A model generated the notes under the pieces. The model searched no databases, had not been told where the DNA came from, and saw nothing but the letters and a program-made list of their open reading frames with translations. From JAJPGZ01 sp041167105 (GTDB lineage: Bacteria; Verrucomicrobiota; Verrucomicrobiia; Chthoniobacterales; UBA10450), in the NCBI GenBank assembly GCA_041167105.1, contig JBEEGX010000237.1, positions 1 to 25,733 on the forward strand: DNA of 25,733 bases, in the 5' to 3' direction. This document shows positions 7,688 to 14,726 of this stretch, piece by piece (the first letter of the stretch is position 1; every line of letters begins with the position of its first letter). The translations under genes were made by a program, and so were the position numbers.

Positions 7688-9339
7688 TGAAGGTTTTCGC
7701 CATTGCGGTGCTGTTCGCGACAACGATTCGCGCCGACTCGTTACCACAACTTGCGGATGATTTTTGGAAATGGCGCGCGCAATACGCGCCCTTCAGCGGC
7801 GATGATGTGAATCGAATGGAGCGGCCGGGCGGAACACGTGAGTGGTCGCGCGCAAGCATCGACAAACGCGCGGCTGATCTCGCGCAATTCGATGAGCGCT
7901 TGCGCAAGATCGACATGAACAATGCGTCGACTCCGCAGCAGGTCGATTATCGATTGACCGGGTCGGCGCTGGCACGCGTGCATTGGGAGCTCGAGCGCAG
8001 TCCGCGCTGGAAACGCGATCCGAATTTTTACATCGAGCAGACGCTGACCGCGCTGGTCGAAGCGCTGACGGTGCCAGCGCCGTACGACGAAGCGCGCAGT
8101 CGCGAGATTCTCACGCGCGTCGAAAATATTCCGTCGATTCTGCAGCAGGGCGCGGAGAACCTCGACAACCCGCCGGCGCCGTTTGCCTCAGTTGCGATTC
8201 AGAATCTCGACGGCATTCGTGAGCGTCTGCGCAAGATGGCGGGCTCACTCGTAAGATCGACAACGTTAAAGCCGGCAGAGCTGAGCTCCGCGTGCGAGCG
8301 TGCCGCGGATGCGCTCGAAAAGTTTCAAGCGCAACTGAAAGAGAAGCTGCCGCAGTTGCCTAACGAGACCGCGATCGGTCGTGACGCCTACGTTTGGTTT
8401 TTGCGCAATGTCGCGATGATGCCGTTCACGCCGGAAGAATTACTGGCGATGGGAAATCAGGAATGGAGCCGCGCGGTTGCCTTCGAAGCGTACGAAAAGA
8501 ACCGGAACAAAAACGTCCCGCCGCTGAAAATCGCGAACAAGATCGACAATTGGATCGCCGACACGGCGGCGAAGGAATCGCAGATCAGAAAATTTCTGGT
8601 TGAGCGCAACGTCCTCAGCGTTCCCGATTGGATGCAGCATTACACTCTGCGGCCGATGCCGGAATATTTAGGCGCTCTCGGTTTTGGTGAGAACGACGAC
8701 TTCACTTCGCGGTCGCGATTAAAAGAGAACTGCATTCGCTATGTCGATCCGCCCTCGGCAAGTGCCGGTTATTTTATGCGCGCAACCGCGCAGGATCCGC
8801 AACCACTCACGGTGCACGAAGGAATTCCCGGCCACTATTTCCAGCTTTGTCTTTCGTGGAAACACGAAGACCCGATTCGGCGACATTACTACGACTCGGG
8901 CGCGAACGAAGGCATCGGCTTTTACGCGGAGGAGATGATGTTGCAGGCCGGTTTGTTCGACGACAGCCCGCACACGCGTGAGATCATTTACAATTTCATG
9001 CGCCTGCGCGCGCTACGCGTGGAGGTCGATGTGAAACTCGCGCTCGGTCAATTCACACTCGAGCAAGCGGCGAAATATCTCGAAGAAAAAGTGCCGATGG
9101 ATTCCGCAACAGCGCGACAGGAAGCGATCGCGTTCTCGACCGGCCCCGGCCAGGCGATCACGTATCAAATCGGAAAATTGCAGATCACAAAACTTCTCGC
9201 GGAGGCGCGCATGAAACAGGGCGATAAATTTAATCTGCGCGCGTTTCACGACTTTATTTGGAAGAACGGAAATGTGCCGATCGCGTTGCAACGCTGGGAA
9301 TTACTCGGGGACCCGAGCGACGTGCCGGCGTCGAAATGA
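7687..9339 (+). CDS. Exported DUF885 family peptidase
   Basis: This 550-residue protein belongs to DUF885, a family related to zinc metallopeptidases. A short signal peptide is visible (MKVFAIAVLFATTIRADS). The putative zinc site is HEGIPGHYFQ, with His377, Glu378 and His383 (an HExxxGH pattern typical of the family), followed by the conserved acidic helix NEGIGFYAEEMM (about 407-418). The C-terminal segment QAITYQIGKLQI is also characteristic. ATG 7687 is chosen because it begins the signal peptide; an upstream in-frame start would lie inside the previous gene. A second DUF885 protein lies at 23459. Together with the S15 hydrolase it suggests breakdown of peptides outside the cytoplasm. Copies of the 11-mer at 7906, 8253 and 8539 are read in two different frames. 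Confidence 0.85.
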   Translation: MKVFAIAVLFATTIRADSLPQLADDFWKWRAQYAPFSGDDVNRMERPGGTREWSRASIDKRAADLAQFDERLRKIDMNNASTPQQVDYRLTGSALARVHWELERSPRWKRDPNFYIEQTLTALVEALTVPAPYDEARSREILTRVENIPSILQQGAENLDNPPAPFASVAIQNLDGIRERLRKMAGSLVRSTTLKPAELSSACERAADALEKFQAQLKEKLPQLPNETAIGRDAYVWFLRNVAMMPFTPEELLAMGNQEWSRAVAFEAYEKNRNKNVPPLKIANKIDNWIADTAAKESQIRKFLVERNVLSVPDWMQHYTLRPMPEYLGALGFGENDDFTSRSRLKENCIRYVDPPSASAGYFMRATAQDPQPLTVHEGIPGHYFQLCLSWKHEDPIRRHYYDSGANEGIGFYAEEMMLQAGLFDDSPHTREIIYNFMRLRALRVEVDVKLALGQFTLEQAAKYLEEKVPMDSATARQEAIAFSTGPGQAITYQIGKLQITKLLAEARMKQGDKFNLRAFHDFIWKNGNVPIALQRWELLGDPSDVPASK

Positions 9340-9380
9340 CGCTTCAAAGCGCGCGCGCTGGCATACTAGCTGCATTAAAA

Positions 9381-9399
9381 GAGGCGAGTTTCACGCCTC
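9381..9399. promoter_or_regulatory. Hairpin overlapping the ribosome binding region of the PEP-CTERM gene
   Basis: GAGGCG (9381-9386) pairs perfectly with CGCCTC (9394-9399), one base before ATG 9401. The left arm contains the only Shine-Dalgarno-like sequence, so folding would hide it. This may be a translational control element, or simply chance in GC-rich DNA. Confidence 0.4.
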
Positions 9400-9400
9400 G

Positions 9401-10258
9401 ATGCAGTCCCATCCCGTTGTTTTTCGCCTAACGACGCGCTTTGCCGCCATGCTCAGCGCGGCGCTGGTCGTGTACGCACTTCAAACTAGCGCGACGGCGG
9501 CGTTGATCATCGACGACACGTTCACCGCTGCCGATAACACCGCGCTCCTCGGCCGATTCCCATCGCCGACTGACGTTCCGGGAACCGCTTACGCCGGCAA
9601 TGGCAACGTCAGCACCGTTGGCGGATTCACCGGCGGCATACCGTACGAAGCGGACATTCAATCGAACATGGCGCGCGTCGGGGCGGACGCTGGCATCGCC
9701 ATTAATCTCAACATCGCGAGCGCGACGCAGTTTCAATTGTCGATCGACTTTAACATCAGTAGCCAAACCGAAACACAAGCGAACAACATCCATCGCGGCG
9801 CCGGTCTCGGCTTTTTCAGCTCGGTCGCTCTCGGTAGCGGCGGATCTGCGCATTGCTTCAACAATTTCACCGGCCTAACGATCGACCGCACCGGCAGTTT
9901 GCGCCTCATTATCGGCGGCGCGGACAGCGGCGTCTTCACTACCGTCGCGGGCTTCGATTCATCCATCACGCACACGCTTTCATATCAAGTGAACACCGCC
10001 GTCGGCGCCGGCACGATCGCCAACATTTTGCTCGACGGCTCGAGTGTATCGCTGACCGCGCCGGTAAATACGTTCACCATCGCGCGAACGGTTTACGGCG
10101 GATTTTACAATTCGTCGGGTCCCGTGACCGAATTGTCTAACTACGACAACTTCATGGTCGCAACTGTGCCGGAAACTTCGACGCTGATCACTGTCGCCGC
10201 CATCGCGGCGATGATTTGCGCACGCGATTTCTTGGCGCGCCGGAAGATGTCGATCTAA
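9401..10258 (+). CDS. PEP-CTERM-like exported protein
   Basis: This 285-residue protein has a signal peptide (about 1-34, FAAMLSAALVVYALQTSATA), a beta-rich middle resembling concanavalin-like sugar-binding or structural folds (FQLSIDFNIS, GAGLGFFSS, LRLIIGG), and a C-terminal sorting tail: VPETSTL, a hydrophobic stretch of about 18 residues, then ARRK. This is a variant PEP-CTERM signal recognised by exosortase, which would anchor or release the protein at the surface. No exosortase is in the window. ATG 9401 starts the signal peptide; the frame is open upstream but that part overlaps the DUF885 gene. The gene carries no full copy of the 11-mer, only a one-mismatch copy at its very end (coding Met-Ser-Ile-stop). 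Confidence 0.75.
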   Translation: MQSHPVVFRLTTRFAAMLSAALVVYALQTSATAALIIDDTFTAADNTALLGRFPSPTDVPGTAYAGNGNVSTVGGFTGGIPYEADIQSNMARVGADAGIAINLNIASATQFQLSIDFNISSQTETQANNIHRGAGLGFFSSVALGSGGSAHCFNNFTGLTIDRTGSLRLIIGGADSGVFTTVAGFDSSITHTLSYQVNTAVGAGTIANILLDGSSVSLTAPVNTFTIARTVYGGFYNSSGPVTELSNYDNFMVATVPETSTLITVAAIAAMICARDFLARRKMSI

Positions 10259-10265
10259 TCGACGC

Positions 10266-10727
10266 TCACCCGAGCTTACCAAGGGCATTGCCGATAGCCG
10301 AGTCCAGCGCCGATAGTTTGAACGGCTTGAACAGCACCGTCGCGTTCACACGCCGAAAGAAAAACTCGATCGCCGGATTGTTCATGTGACCGGTAAAAAA
10401 AATGAAGCGCTGCCCAGCAGCCGGCCGGACCCGCGTCACCGCCCAATAAAACATTTCGCCGCCCATCCGCGGCATCATCATGTCGCAAATGATCAGATCG
10501 AAGGGGTCCTTCATGATTTCACGCAGACCCTCCACGCCACTCCGGACCGCCGTTACCTGATGAGAGCGGTAGGTGAGGTAGTCGTGAAGAACGTTTCGGT
10601 AATCATCGCGATCTTCCAGGAGCAAAATCCTGAGGCTCGACGGCGCGGGCGTCGCCTCCCCTTTCACGTCAATGCGGTGAGTGACTATCTCAACGGGATC
10701 GGGAGTTCGCGGCAGTCGCGGTCGCAT
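10266..10727 (-). CDS. Single-domain response regulator (CheY-like)
   Basis: This 153-residue protein is one receiver domain with an N-terminal extension of about 30 residues and no output domain. The phosphorylation site is complete: acidic pocket Glu38/Asp39 in LLLEDRDD, phosphoacceptor Asp82 in LIICDMMMPRMGG, Thr112 in FFTGH and Lys134 in LFKPF. It would act by protein interaction after phosphorylation by a histidine kinase that is not in the window. The start is uncertain: ATG 10727 lacks a Shine-Dalgarno, and GTG codons closer to the receiver domain are possible. It lies on the same strand as rplK, about 105 bases downstream, so it could be read by leakage from the ribosomal operon. Confidence 0.85.
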   Translation of the reverse strand: MRPRLPRTPDPVEIVTHRIDVKGEATPAPSSLRILLLEDRDDYRNVLHDYLTYRSHQVTAVRSGVEGLREIMKDPFDLIICDMMMPRMGGEMFYWAVTRVRPAAGQRFIFFTGHMNNPAIEFFFRRVNATVLFKPFKLSALDSAIGNALGKLG

Positions 10728-10769
10728 AGCGGCAAACCGATTAGCAAAACGGATGCCCGCGGAACATCG

Positions 10770-10818
10770 CGAGCCGTATCTTTTCGACGAGGAGCAGCAT
10801 CGCGACCGCCACGGCTCG
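10770..10818. repeat. Long-loop inverted repeat downstream of rplK
   Basis: CGAGCCGT (10770-10777) and ACGGCTCG (10811-10818) are perfect complements with a 33-base loop, in the spacer between rplK and the response regulator. There is no T run. A short minus-strand frame of 19 codons (ATG CTG CTC ... TGC TAA) starts inside the loop; it has no Shine-Dalgarno and is not called as a gene. Confidence 0.45.
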
Positions 10819-10832
10819 GTTGATTGTCGATC

Positions 10833-11258
10833 TTAATCGACGATCTCGAGGCCCATCTGCCGCGCGGTGCCGGCGATAATGCGAAAGGCAGCCTCGTCGT
10901 TGCGAGCGTTCAGGTCTTTGCCTTTCGTCTTCACGATATCCATGACCTGTTTGCGCGTGACTTTGCCCACTTTGGTTTTGTTGGGCTCTTTCGAGCCGGC
11001 GGCGATATTGGCCGCTTTCTTTAACAGGATCGCGGCCGGCGGCGACTTGGTGATGAAGGTGAACGATTTGTCTTTGAAGACGGTGATGACGACCGGGAGA
11101 ATATCGCCGGCTTGTTTTTGAGTGGCGGCGTTAAATTCTTTGCAGAACGCCATGATGTTGACGCCGCGTGGTCCGAGCGCGGTGCCGACAGGCGGCGCCG
11201 GGTTCGCCTGACCGGCCGGGATCTGCAATTTTATGTGAGCGATAATTTCTTTGGCCAT
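10833..11258 (-). CDS. rplK: 50S ribosomal protein L11
   Basis: L11 (141 residues) is part of the GTPase-associated centre and binds 23S rRNA near the stalk. The sequence is a full-length match: IKLQIPAGQANPAPPVGTAL and GPRGVNIMAFCKEFN in the N-terminal domain, and the rRNA-binding C-terminal domain with GSKEPNKTKVGKVT and the family end NDEAAFRIIAGTARQMGL. It starts 21 bases after the nusG stop. Its TAA stop overlaps a copy of the 11-mer (10825-10834). Normally rplA would follow directly; here the response regulator does, on the same strand, and rplA is about 7.5 kb away. Confidence 0.98.
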   Translation of the reverse strand: MAKEIIAHIKLQIPAGQANPAPPVGTALGPRGVNIMAFCKEFNAATQKQAGDILPVVITVFKDKSFTFITKSPPAAILLKKAANIAAGSKEPNKTKVGKVTRKQVMDIVKTKGKDLNARNDEAAFRIIAGTARQMGLEIVD

Positions 11259-11271
11259 ACAAAAATGTGAT

Positions 11272-11281
11272 TGTCGATCTT
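11272..11281 (-). repeat. 11-mer copy overlapping the nusG stop codon
   Basis: The nusG end reads TAAGATCGACAATC on the minus strand. The first two motif bases are the last two bases of the stop codon. The same arrangement is seen at the rplK stop (10825-10834) and at the S15 hydrolase stop (7678-7687). Confidence 0.9.
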
Positions 11282-11846
11282 AGCCGCGTTCGACCTGCCA
11301 GTATTCCAATTCCACCGGCGTAGCGCGTCCGAAAATTGTGACCGACACACGCAGTTTGCCGCGTTCCGGATCGATTTCTTCAACGATGCCGTTTTGATTT
11401 TGGAACGGGCCATCCGCGACCTTCACTGTCTCGCCGACTTCGAATGAAACCTTCGGCTTCACCTTCTCTTCGCGCTCTTTCATTTGCGCGAGCATTTGCT
11501 CGACTTCGGCCGGTCGCATCGGAATCGGTTTGTCTTTCGTGCCGGCAAAACCGATGACGCCGGGTGTGTCGCGCACGAAATACCAGGTGCGGCCGACGAG
11601 TTGGTTTTGCTCATCGAGCAAATGCATGTTCACGATCAGGTAGCCGGGGAAAAATTTCCGCGTCGTTTCGCTTTTCTTTCCCTTTTTGATTTCGGAAACG
11701 CGTTCGGTCGGGACGAGCACTTCGTAAACCAGATCGCCCATTTCTTCCGTCTTCACGCGCTTCTCGATGTTCTCCTTCACCTTGTTCTCCTGGCCGGAGA
11801 GCACGTGAACGACGAACCATTGATCTTTTGCGGCGATCGCGGCCAT
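11280..11846 (-). CDS. nusG: Transcription termination/antitermination protein NusG
   Basis: NusG (188 residues) binds RNA polymerase through its NGN domain (about 8-120: WFVVHVLSGQENKVKENIEK, KKFFPGYLIVNM-like FFPGYLIVNMHL, VRDTPGVIGFAG) and contacts Rho or ribosomal protein S10 through its KOW domain (about 135-188: VGETVKVADGPFQNQNGIVE). Length is typical. It begins one base after the secE stop (TGATATG arrangement), the classical tightly coupled pair. The stop TAA is followed by the 11-mer (11272-11281), which makes up about half of the spacer to rplK. Confidence 0.97.
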   Translation of the reverse strand: MAAIAAKDQWFVVHVLSGQENKVKENIEKRVKTEEMGDLVYEVLVPTERVSEIKKGKKSETTRKFFPGYLIVNMHLLDEQNQLVGRTWYFVRDTPGVIGFAGTKDKPIPMRPAEVEQMLAQMKEREEKVKPKVSFEVGETVKVADGPFQNQNGIVEEIDPERGKLRVSVTIFGRATPVELEYWQVERG

Positions 11847-11847
11847 A

Positions 11848-12066
11848 TCAGTGAATCTTGGTGAAGTAATGAACCACGTTAACGAGAACGAAATCGAAGA
11901 GCGCGACGTAACCGCCTAACAAGAGCATCGCGATGAGGACAACGAGCGTCGAATCGATCAGCTCCTTGTATTTGCGAATGCCTTTTTCTTTCGGGTCCCA
12001 CGGCCACGAAGCTTTTTGCAACTCGACTTTTACTTCGCTGAAGAAGTTTTTCGTCTTCGTGATCAT
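11848..12066 (-). CDS. secE: Preprotein translocase subunit SecE
   Basis: SecE (72 residues) is the small clamp subunit of the SecYEG channel. The short form seen here has the conserved amphipathic helix (KNFFSEVKVELQKASWPW) and one membrane segment (STLVVLIAMLLLGGYVALFD), as in most bacteria other than enterics. It is between tRNA-Trp and nusG as expected. ATG 12066 has no clear Shine-Dalgarno: directly upstream are two tandem copies of the 11-mer (12072-12081 and 12087-12096). Confidence 0.95.
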   Translation of the reverse strand: MITKTKNFFSEVKVELQKASWPWDPKEKGIRKYKELIDSTLVVLIAMLLLGGYVALFDFVLVNVVHYFTKIH

Positions 12067-12100
12067 GGAGATGTCGATCTTGTCCTTGTCGATCTTGCCA
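12067..12100 (-). repeat. Tandem pair of the 11-mer between tRNA-Trp and secE
   Basis: Two direct copies (cores 12072-12081 and 12087-12096, period 15) fill almost the whole 34-base spacer between the 3' end of tRNA-Trp and the secE start. Layout, orientation and period are the same as in the rplA-rplJ spacer. Confidence 0.9.
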
Positions 12101-12173
12101 CACGCCAGGAGGGACTCGAACCCCCAACAGGCGGTTTTGGAGACCGCTACTCTACCAATTGAGTTACTGGCGT
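12101..12173 (-). tRNA. trnW: tRNA-Trp (anticodon CCA)
   Basis: The 73-base cloverleaf has acceptor stem ACGCCAG/CTGGCGT with discriminator G, a D-arm with AATTGGTAGAGT, an anticodon stem GCGGT/ACCGC with loop CTCCAAA containing anticodon CCA, and a T-arm with GGTTCGAGTCC. CCA is not encoded at the 3' end. It sits between tuf and secE, the standard place in bacteria. Confidence 0.96.
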
Positions 12174-12192
12174 AAGGTTTTGCCTTCGCAAC

Positions 12193-13377
12193 TTACTCGA
12201 CAATATCGGCCACGCGACCGGCGCCGACGGTTTTGCCGCCTTCGCGAATAGCGAACCGAATCGTCTTTTCCATCGCAATCGGCGTGATGAGCTCGACCTC
12301 GACCGAGACGTTGTCGCCCGGCATGACCATTTCCACGCCGTCCGGCAATTTCACCTGGCCAGTCACGTCCGTCGTCCGGAAATAAAATTGCGGACGATAA
12401 TTCGTAAAGAACGGCGTGTGACGGCCGCCTTCCTCTTTGCTCAACACGTAAACCTCCGCCTTAAATTTCTTGTGCGGCTTGATCGAGCCGGGTTTGGCGA
12501 TGACCTGGCCGCGCTCGACGTCTTCCTTTTTCACGCCGCGGAGCAACACTCCGACGTTGTCGCCGGCGCGCGCTTCATCGAGAAGCTTGCGGAACATTTC
12601 AATGTCGGTCGCCGTCGTCTTGGCTGTCGGTTTAATGCCGACGATCTCGACTTCCTCCATTTTCTTGAGGATGCCGCGCTCGACACGACCGGTCGCGACC
12701 GTGCCGCGACCTTCAATGTTGAACACGTCTTCCACCGGCATGAGGAACGGCTGATCGATCGGTCGATCCGGCACAGGGATGTAATCATCCACCGCCGCAA
12801 CGAGCGCGAGAATTTGTTTCTCCTGCTCGGCGTCGCCGTTGAGCGCCTTCAACGCGCTGCCTTTGACAATCGGGATTTTGTCGCCCGGAAATTCGTATTG
12901 CGTGAGCAGATCGCGCACTTCCATCTCGACAAGATCGAGAAGCTCGGGGTCATCGACCATGTCGACCTTGTTCAGGAAGACAACGATTGCCGGAACGCCC
13001 ACCTGACGCGCGAGCAGAATGTGCTCACGAGTTTGCGGCATCGGGCCGTCCGCGGCCGACACAACGAGAATTGCGCCGTCCATCTGCGCTGCACCCGTGA
13101 TCATGTTCTTCACGTAGTCAGCGTGGCCCGGGCAATCGACGTGCGCGTAATGGCGCTTGTCGCTTTGATATTCCACGTGCGCGGTGTTGATCGTGATGCC
13201 GCGCTCTTTTTCTTCCGGCGCGTTGTCGATCGAATCGTAAGCACGCACCTCGGCGAAACCTTTCTTCGCCAGCACGCTGGTGATAGCGGCGGTGAGCGTG
13301 GTCTTACCGTGGTCGACGTGACCGATTGTGCCGACGTTTAAGTGCGGCTTGTCGCGTTTAAATGCTTCCTTGGCCAT
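12193..13377 (-). CDS. tuf: Elongation factor Tu
   Basis: EF-Tu (394 residues) carries aminoacyl-tRNA to the ribosome with GTP hydrolysis. All G motifs are seen: GHVDHGKT at 19-26, the RGITI switch region, DCPGHADYV near 81-89, NKVDMVDD near 136 and SALKAL near 174. Domains 2 and 3 follow at normal length, ending RFAIREGGKTVGAGRV. A good Shine-Dalgarno (AGGAGAA) precedes ATG 13377. The gene lies between tRNA-Thr and tRNA-Trp and is probably transcribed with them and with secE-nusG-rplK. It carries none of the 11-mer copies, in contrast to most neighbours. Confidence 0.99.
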   Translation of the reverse strand: MAKEAFKRDKPHLNVGTIGHVDHGKTTLTAAITSVLAKKGFAEVRAYDSIDNAPEEKERGITINTAHVEYQSDKRHYAHVDCPGHADYVKNMITGAAQMDGAILVVSAADGPMPQTREHILLARQVGVPAIVVFLNKVDMVDDPELLDLVEMEVRDLLTQYEFPGDKIPIVKGSALKALNGDAEQEKQILALVAAVDDYIPVPDRPIDQPFLMPVEDVFNIEGRGTVATGRVERGILKKMEEVEIVGIKPTAKTTATDIEMFRKLLDEARAGDNVGVLLRGVKKEDVERGQVIAKPGSIKPHKKFKAEVYVLSKEEGGRHTPFFTNYRPQFYFRTTDVTGQVKLPDGVEMVMPGDNVSVEVELITPIAMEKTIRFAIREGGKTVGAGRVADIVE

Positions 13378-13458
13378 ATCAATTCTCCTGTCGTGTTTTG
13401 CCTAACTAATTAAAACTGCATCCAACTCACTGTCGTCCCGTCCGCGGACTCAACTGAG

Positions 13459-13531
<73 letters not shown>

Positions 13532-13626
13532 CGGTCTGCCTCCCGCACCTCAGAACTAAAAGTCCCAAAGCCGAACAATTTCGAACGACCATGGGACCAC
13601 TTCGTTCCGCGCAAAAAGCGAGCGGA

Positions 13627-13654
13627 AAAGTAGCAGCCGCCCCAAGCGTGTCAA
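13627..13654 (-). promoter_or_regulatory. Candidate promoter for the tRNA-Thr/tuf operon
   Basis: On the minus strand TTGACA (13654-13649) is followed after 16 bases by TACTTT (13632-13627). The -35 is perfect and the -10 is moderate. The position, about 90 bases before tRNA-Thr and after the TPR gene end, fits a strong stable-RNA type promoter. Confidence 0.45.
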
Positions 13655-13666
13655 AGAAATTTCTGG

Positions 13667-13683
13667 CGGCGGCGCTGCCGCCG
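13667..13683. terminator. GC-rich hairpin, possible end of the TPR transcript
   Basis: CGGCGGC (13667-13673) and GCCGCCG (13677-13683) form a perfect 7-bp stem with loop GCT. It lies downstream of the TPR gene on the minus strand; no T run follows, so a Rho-independent terminator is only possible. Confidence 0.35.
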
Positions 13684-13700
13684 TCTGTCGCGGCAGAACA

Positions 13701-13726
13701 TGTCGATCTTAGCAGATGTCGATCTT
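13701..13726 (-). repeat. Tandem pair of the 11-mer after the TPR gene
   Basis: Two direct copies (cores 13701-13710 and 13717-13726, period 16) follow the TPR stop (13730-13732) by a few bases. Both read CTAAGATCGACAT or GTAAGATCGACAT in the direction of transcription. Confidence 0.9.
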
Positions 13727-13729
13727 ACG

Positions 13730-14656
13730 CTACCGAATGCGGCTGCTGGCGATTTCCGGTTTTCCGCGCGTCATCAATCGCACCACCGCCGCAATGATTC
13801 CGATCACCACGATCGCGAGCACAATATTAAGCGGCGTGAACAATTTCGACTCGGCCGCCGGTGTCGGCGTCGCGCTTGGCGGCGGCGCGTTCTTGTTCGC
13901 CAGCATCGTGCGCGCGTACTGCAACCGCTGCACCGTTTCGTAATCCTCCGGCTTGATCTTCAACGCCGCCTCGTCATCCGCGATCGCTTTTTCGTAATCC
14001 TGCATCAACGCGTAAGTGAAGCCGCGCCGCGAGAGCGTCTCGGCGTCATTCGGATTCTTCGACAAGATCAACGTGTAGTCGGCGATGGCCGCGTCGTAGT
14101 TTTTCAAGCTGCGGTTTGCCAGCGCACGTTTGTCGTAATTCTGGGGATCGTCCGGCTTCTTTTGGATCGCGGTCGAAAAATCGGCTACCGCTTTGTCCCA
14201 TTGTTGTAAGCCCATTTCGGCAAAGCCGCGGAACTTATAACCGACCGCGTCCTCCGGTTTGAGCTCGACCAGTTTATTCGCGTCGTTGAACGCGTTTTGA
14301 TAATCACGCTGATCGAGCTGCGCCTGCGCGCGGCCGATGTAAGCGAAATCATCTTTCGGCGCGAGCTCGATTGCCTTGGTAAAATCCGCCATCGCTTCCG
14401 CGAACTTTCCGGACGACCGGTAGGCCGTGCCGCGGTTTACATAGTTGCGCGGATCCTTCGGATCTTCCTCGACCGCTTTTGTGAACTCGGCGATGGCTGC
14501 GTCGTATTGCTTCTGTTGCGCCAGCTCCACGCCTTTCGAGGTGTGTTCGCTGGCACCGCCGCCGCGACGCTTCGCCTCTGCTGAAAGCGTCAGTCCCCCC
14601 ACACACCACGCAATGATGATTGCTTTGCCGATTTGTTGATGATTGATCATGCTCAT
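13730..14656 (-). CDS. TPR-repeat membrane protein
   Basis: This 308-residue protein is mostly tetratricopeptide repeats, which bind other proteins. After an N-terminal hydrophobic segment (about 11-28, IIIAWCVGGLTLSAEA, signal peptide or anchor), about six TPR units of 34 residues run to about residue 250; each shows the usual G/A-Y/F-A-P spacing (YDAAIAEFTKAVEEDPKDP, FAEAMADFTKAIELAPKD, WDKAVADFSTAIQKKPDDP). A Pro/Thr-rich linker and a C-terminal membrane helix (LNIVLAIVVIGIIAAVVRL) follow. The strong Shine-Dalgarno GGAGGA, six bases before ATG 14656, fixes the start; 13 further upstream codons are open but are not used. The partner and role are unknown. It is divergent from the transporter pair. 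Confidence 0.87.
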   Translation of the reverse strand: MSMINHQQIGKAIIIAWCVGGLTLSAEAKRRGGGASEHTSKGVELAQQKQYDAAIAEFTKAVEEDPKDPRNYVNRGTAYRSSGKFAEAMADFTKAIELAPKDDFAYIGRAQAQLDQRDYQNAFNDANKLVELKPEDAVGYKFRGFAEMGLQQWDKAVADFSTAIQKKPDDPQNYDKRALANRSLKNYDAAIADYTLILSKNPNDAETLSRRGFTYALMQDYEKAIADDEAALKIKPEDYETVQRLQYARTMLANKNAPPPSATPTPAAESKLFTPLNIVLAIVVIGIIAAVVRLMTRGKPEIASSRIR

Positions 14657-14726
14657 CTGTTGTCCTCCGAAAGCGATTCGTTTCTGAGCGCGCAATCGTG
14701 GGTAGCCTGATCAATTAAATCAAGCA

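Noticed and set aside
10740..10800. Small minus-strand gene of 19 codons between rplK and the response regulator
   Set aside because: No Shine-Dalgarno, low-information sequence and location inside a possible hairpin loop; not enough support for a gene.
12388..13341. Long open frame on the plus strand opposite tuf
   Set aside because: It is the mirror of EF-Tu, which is an unambiguous gene; codon content is arginine/histidine/valine-rich as in GC-rich antisense frames, with no family match.
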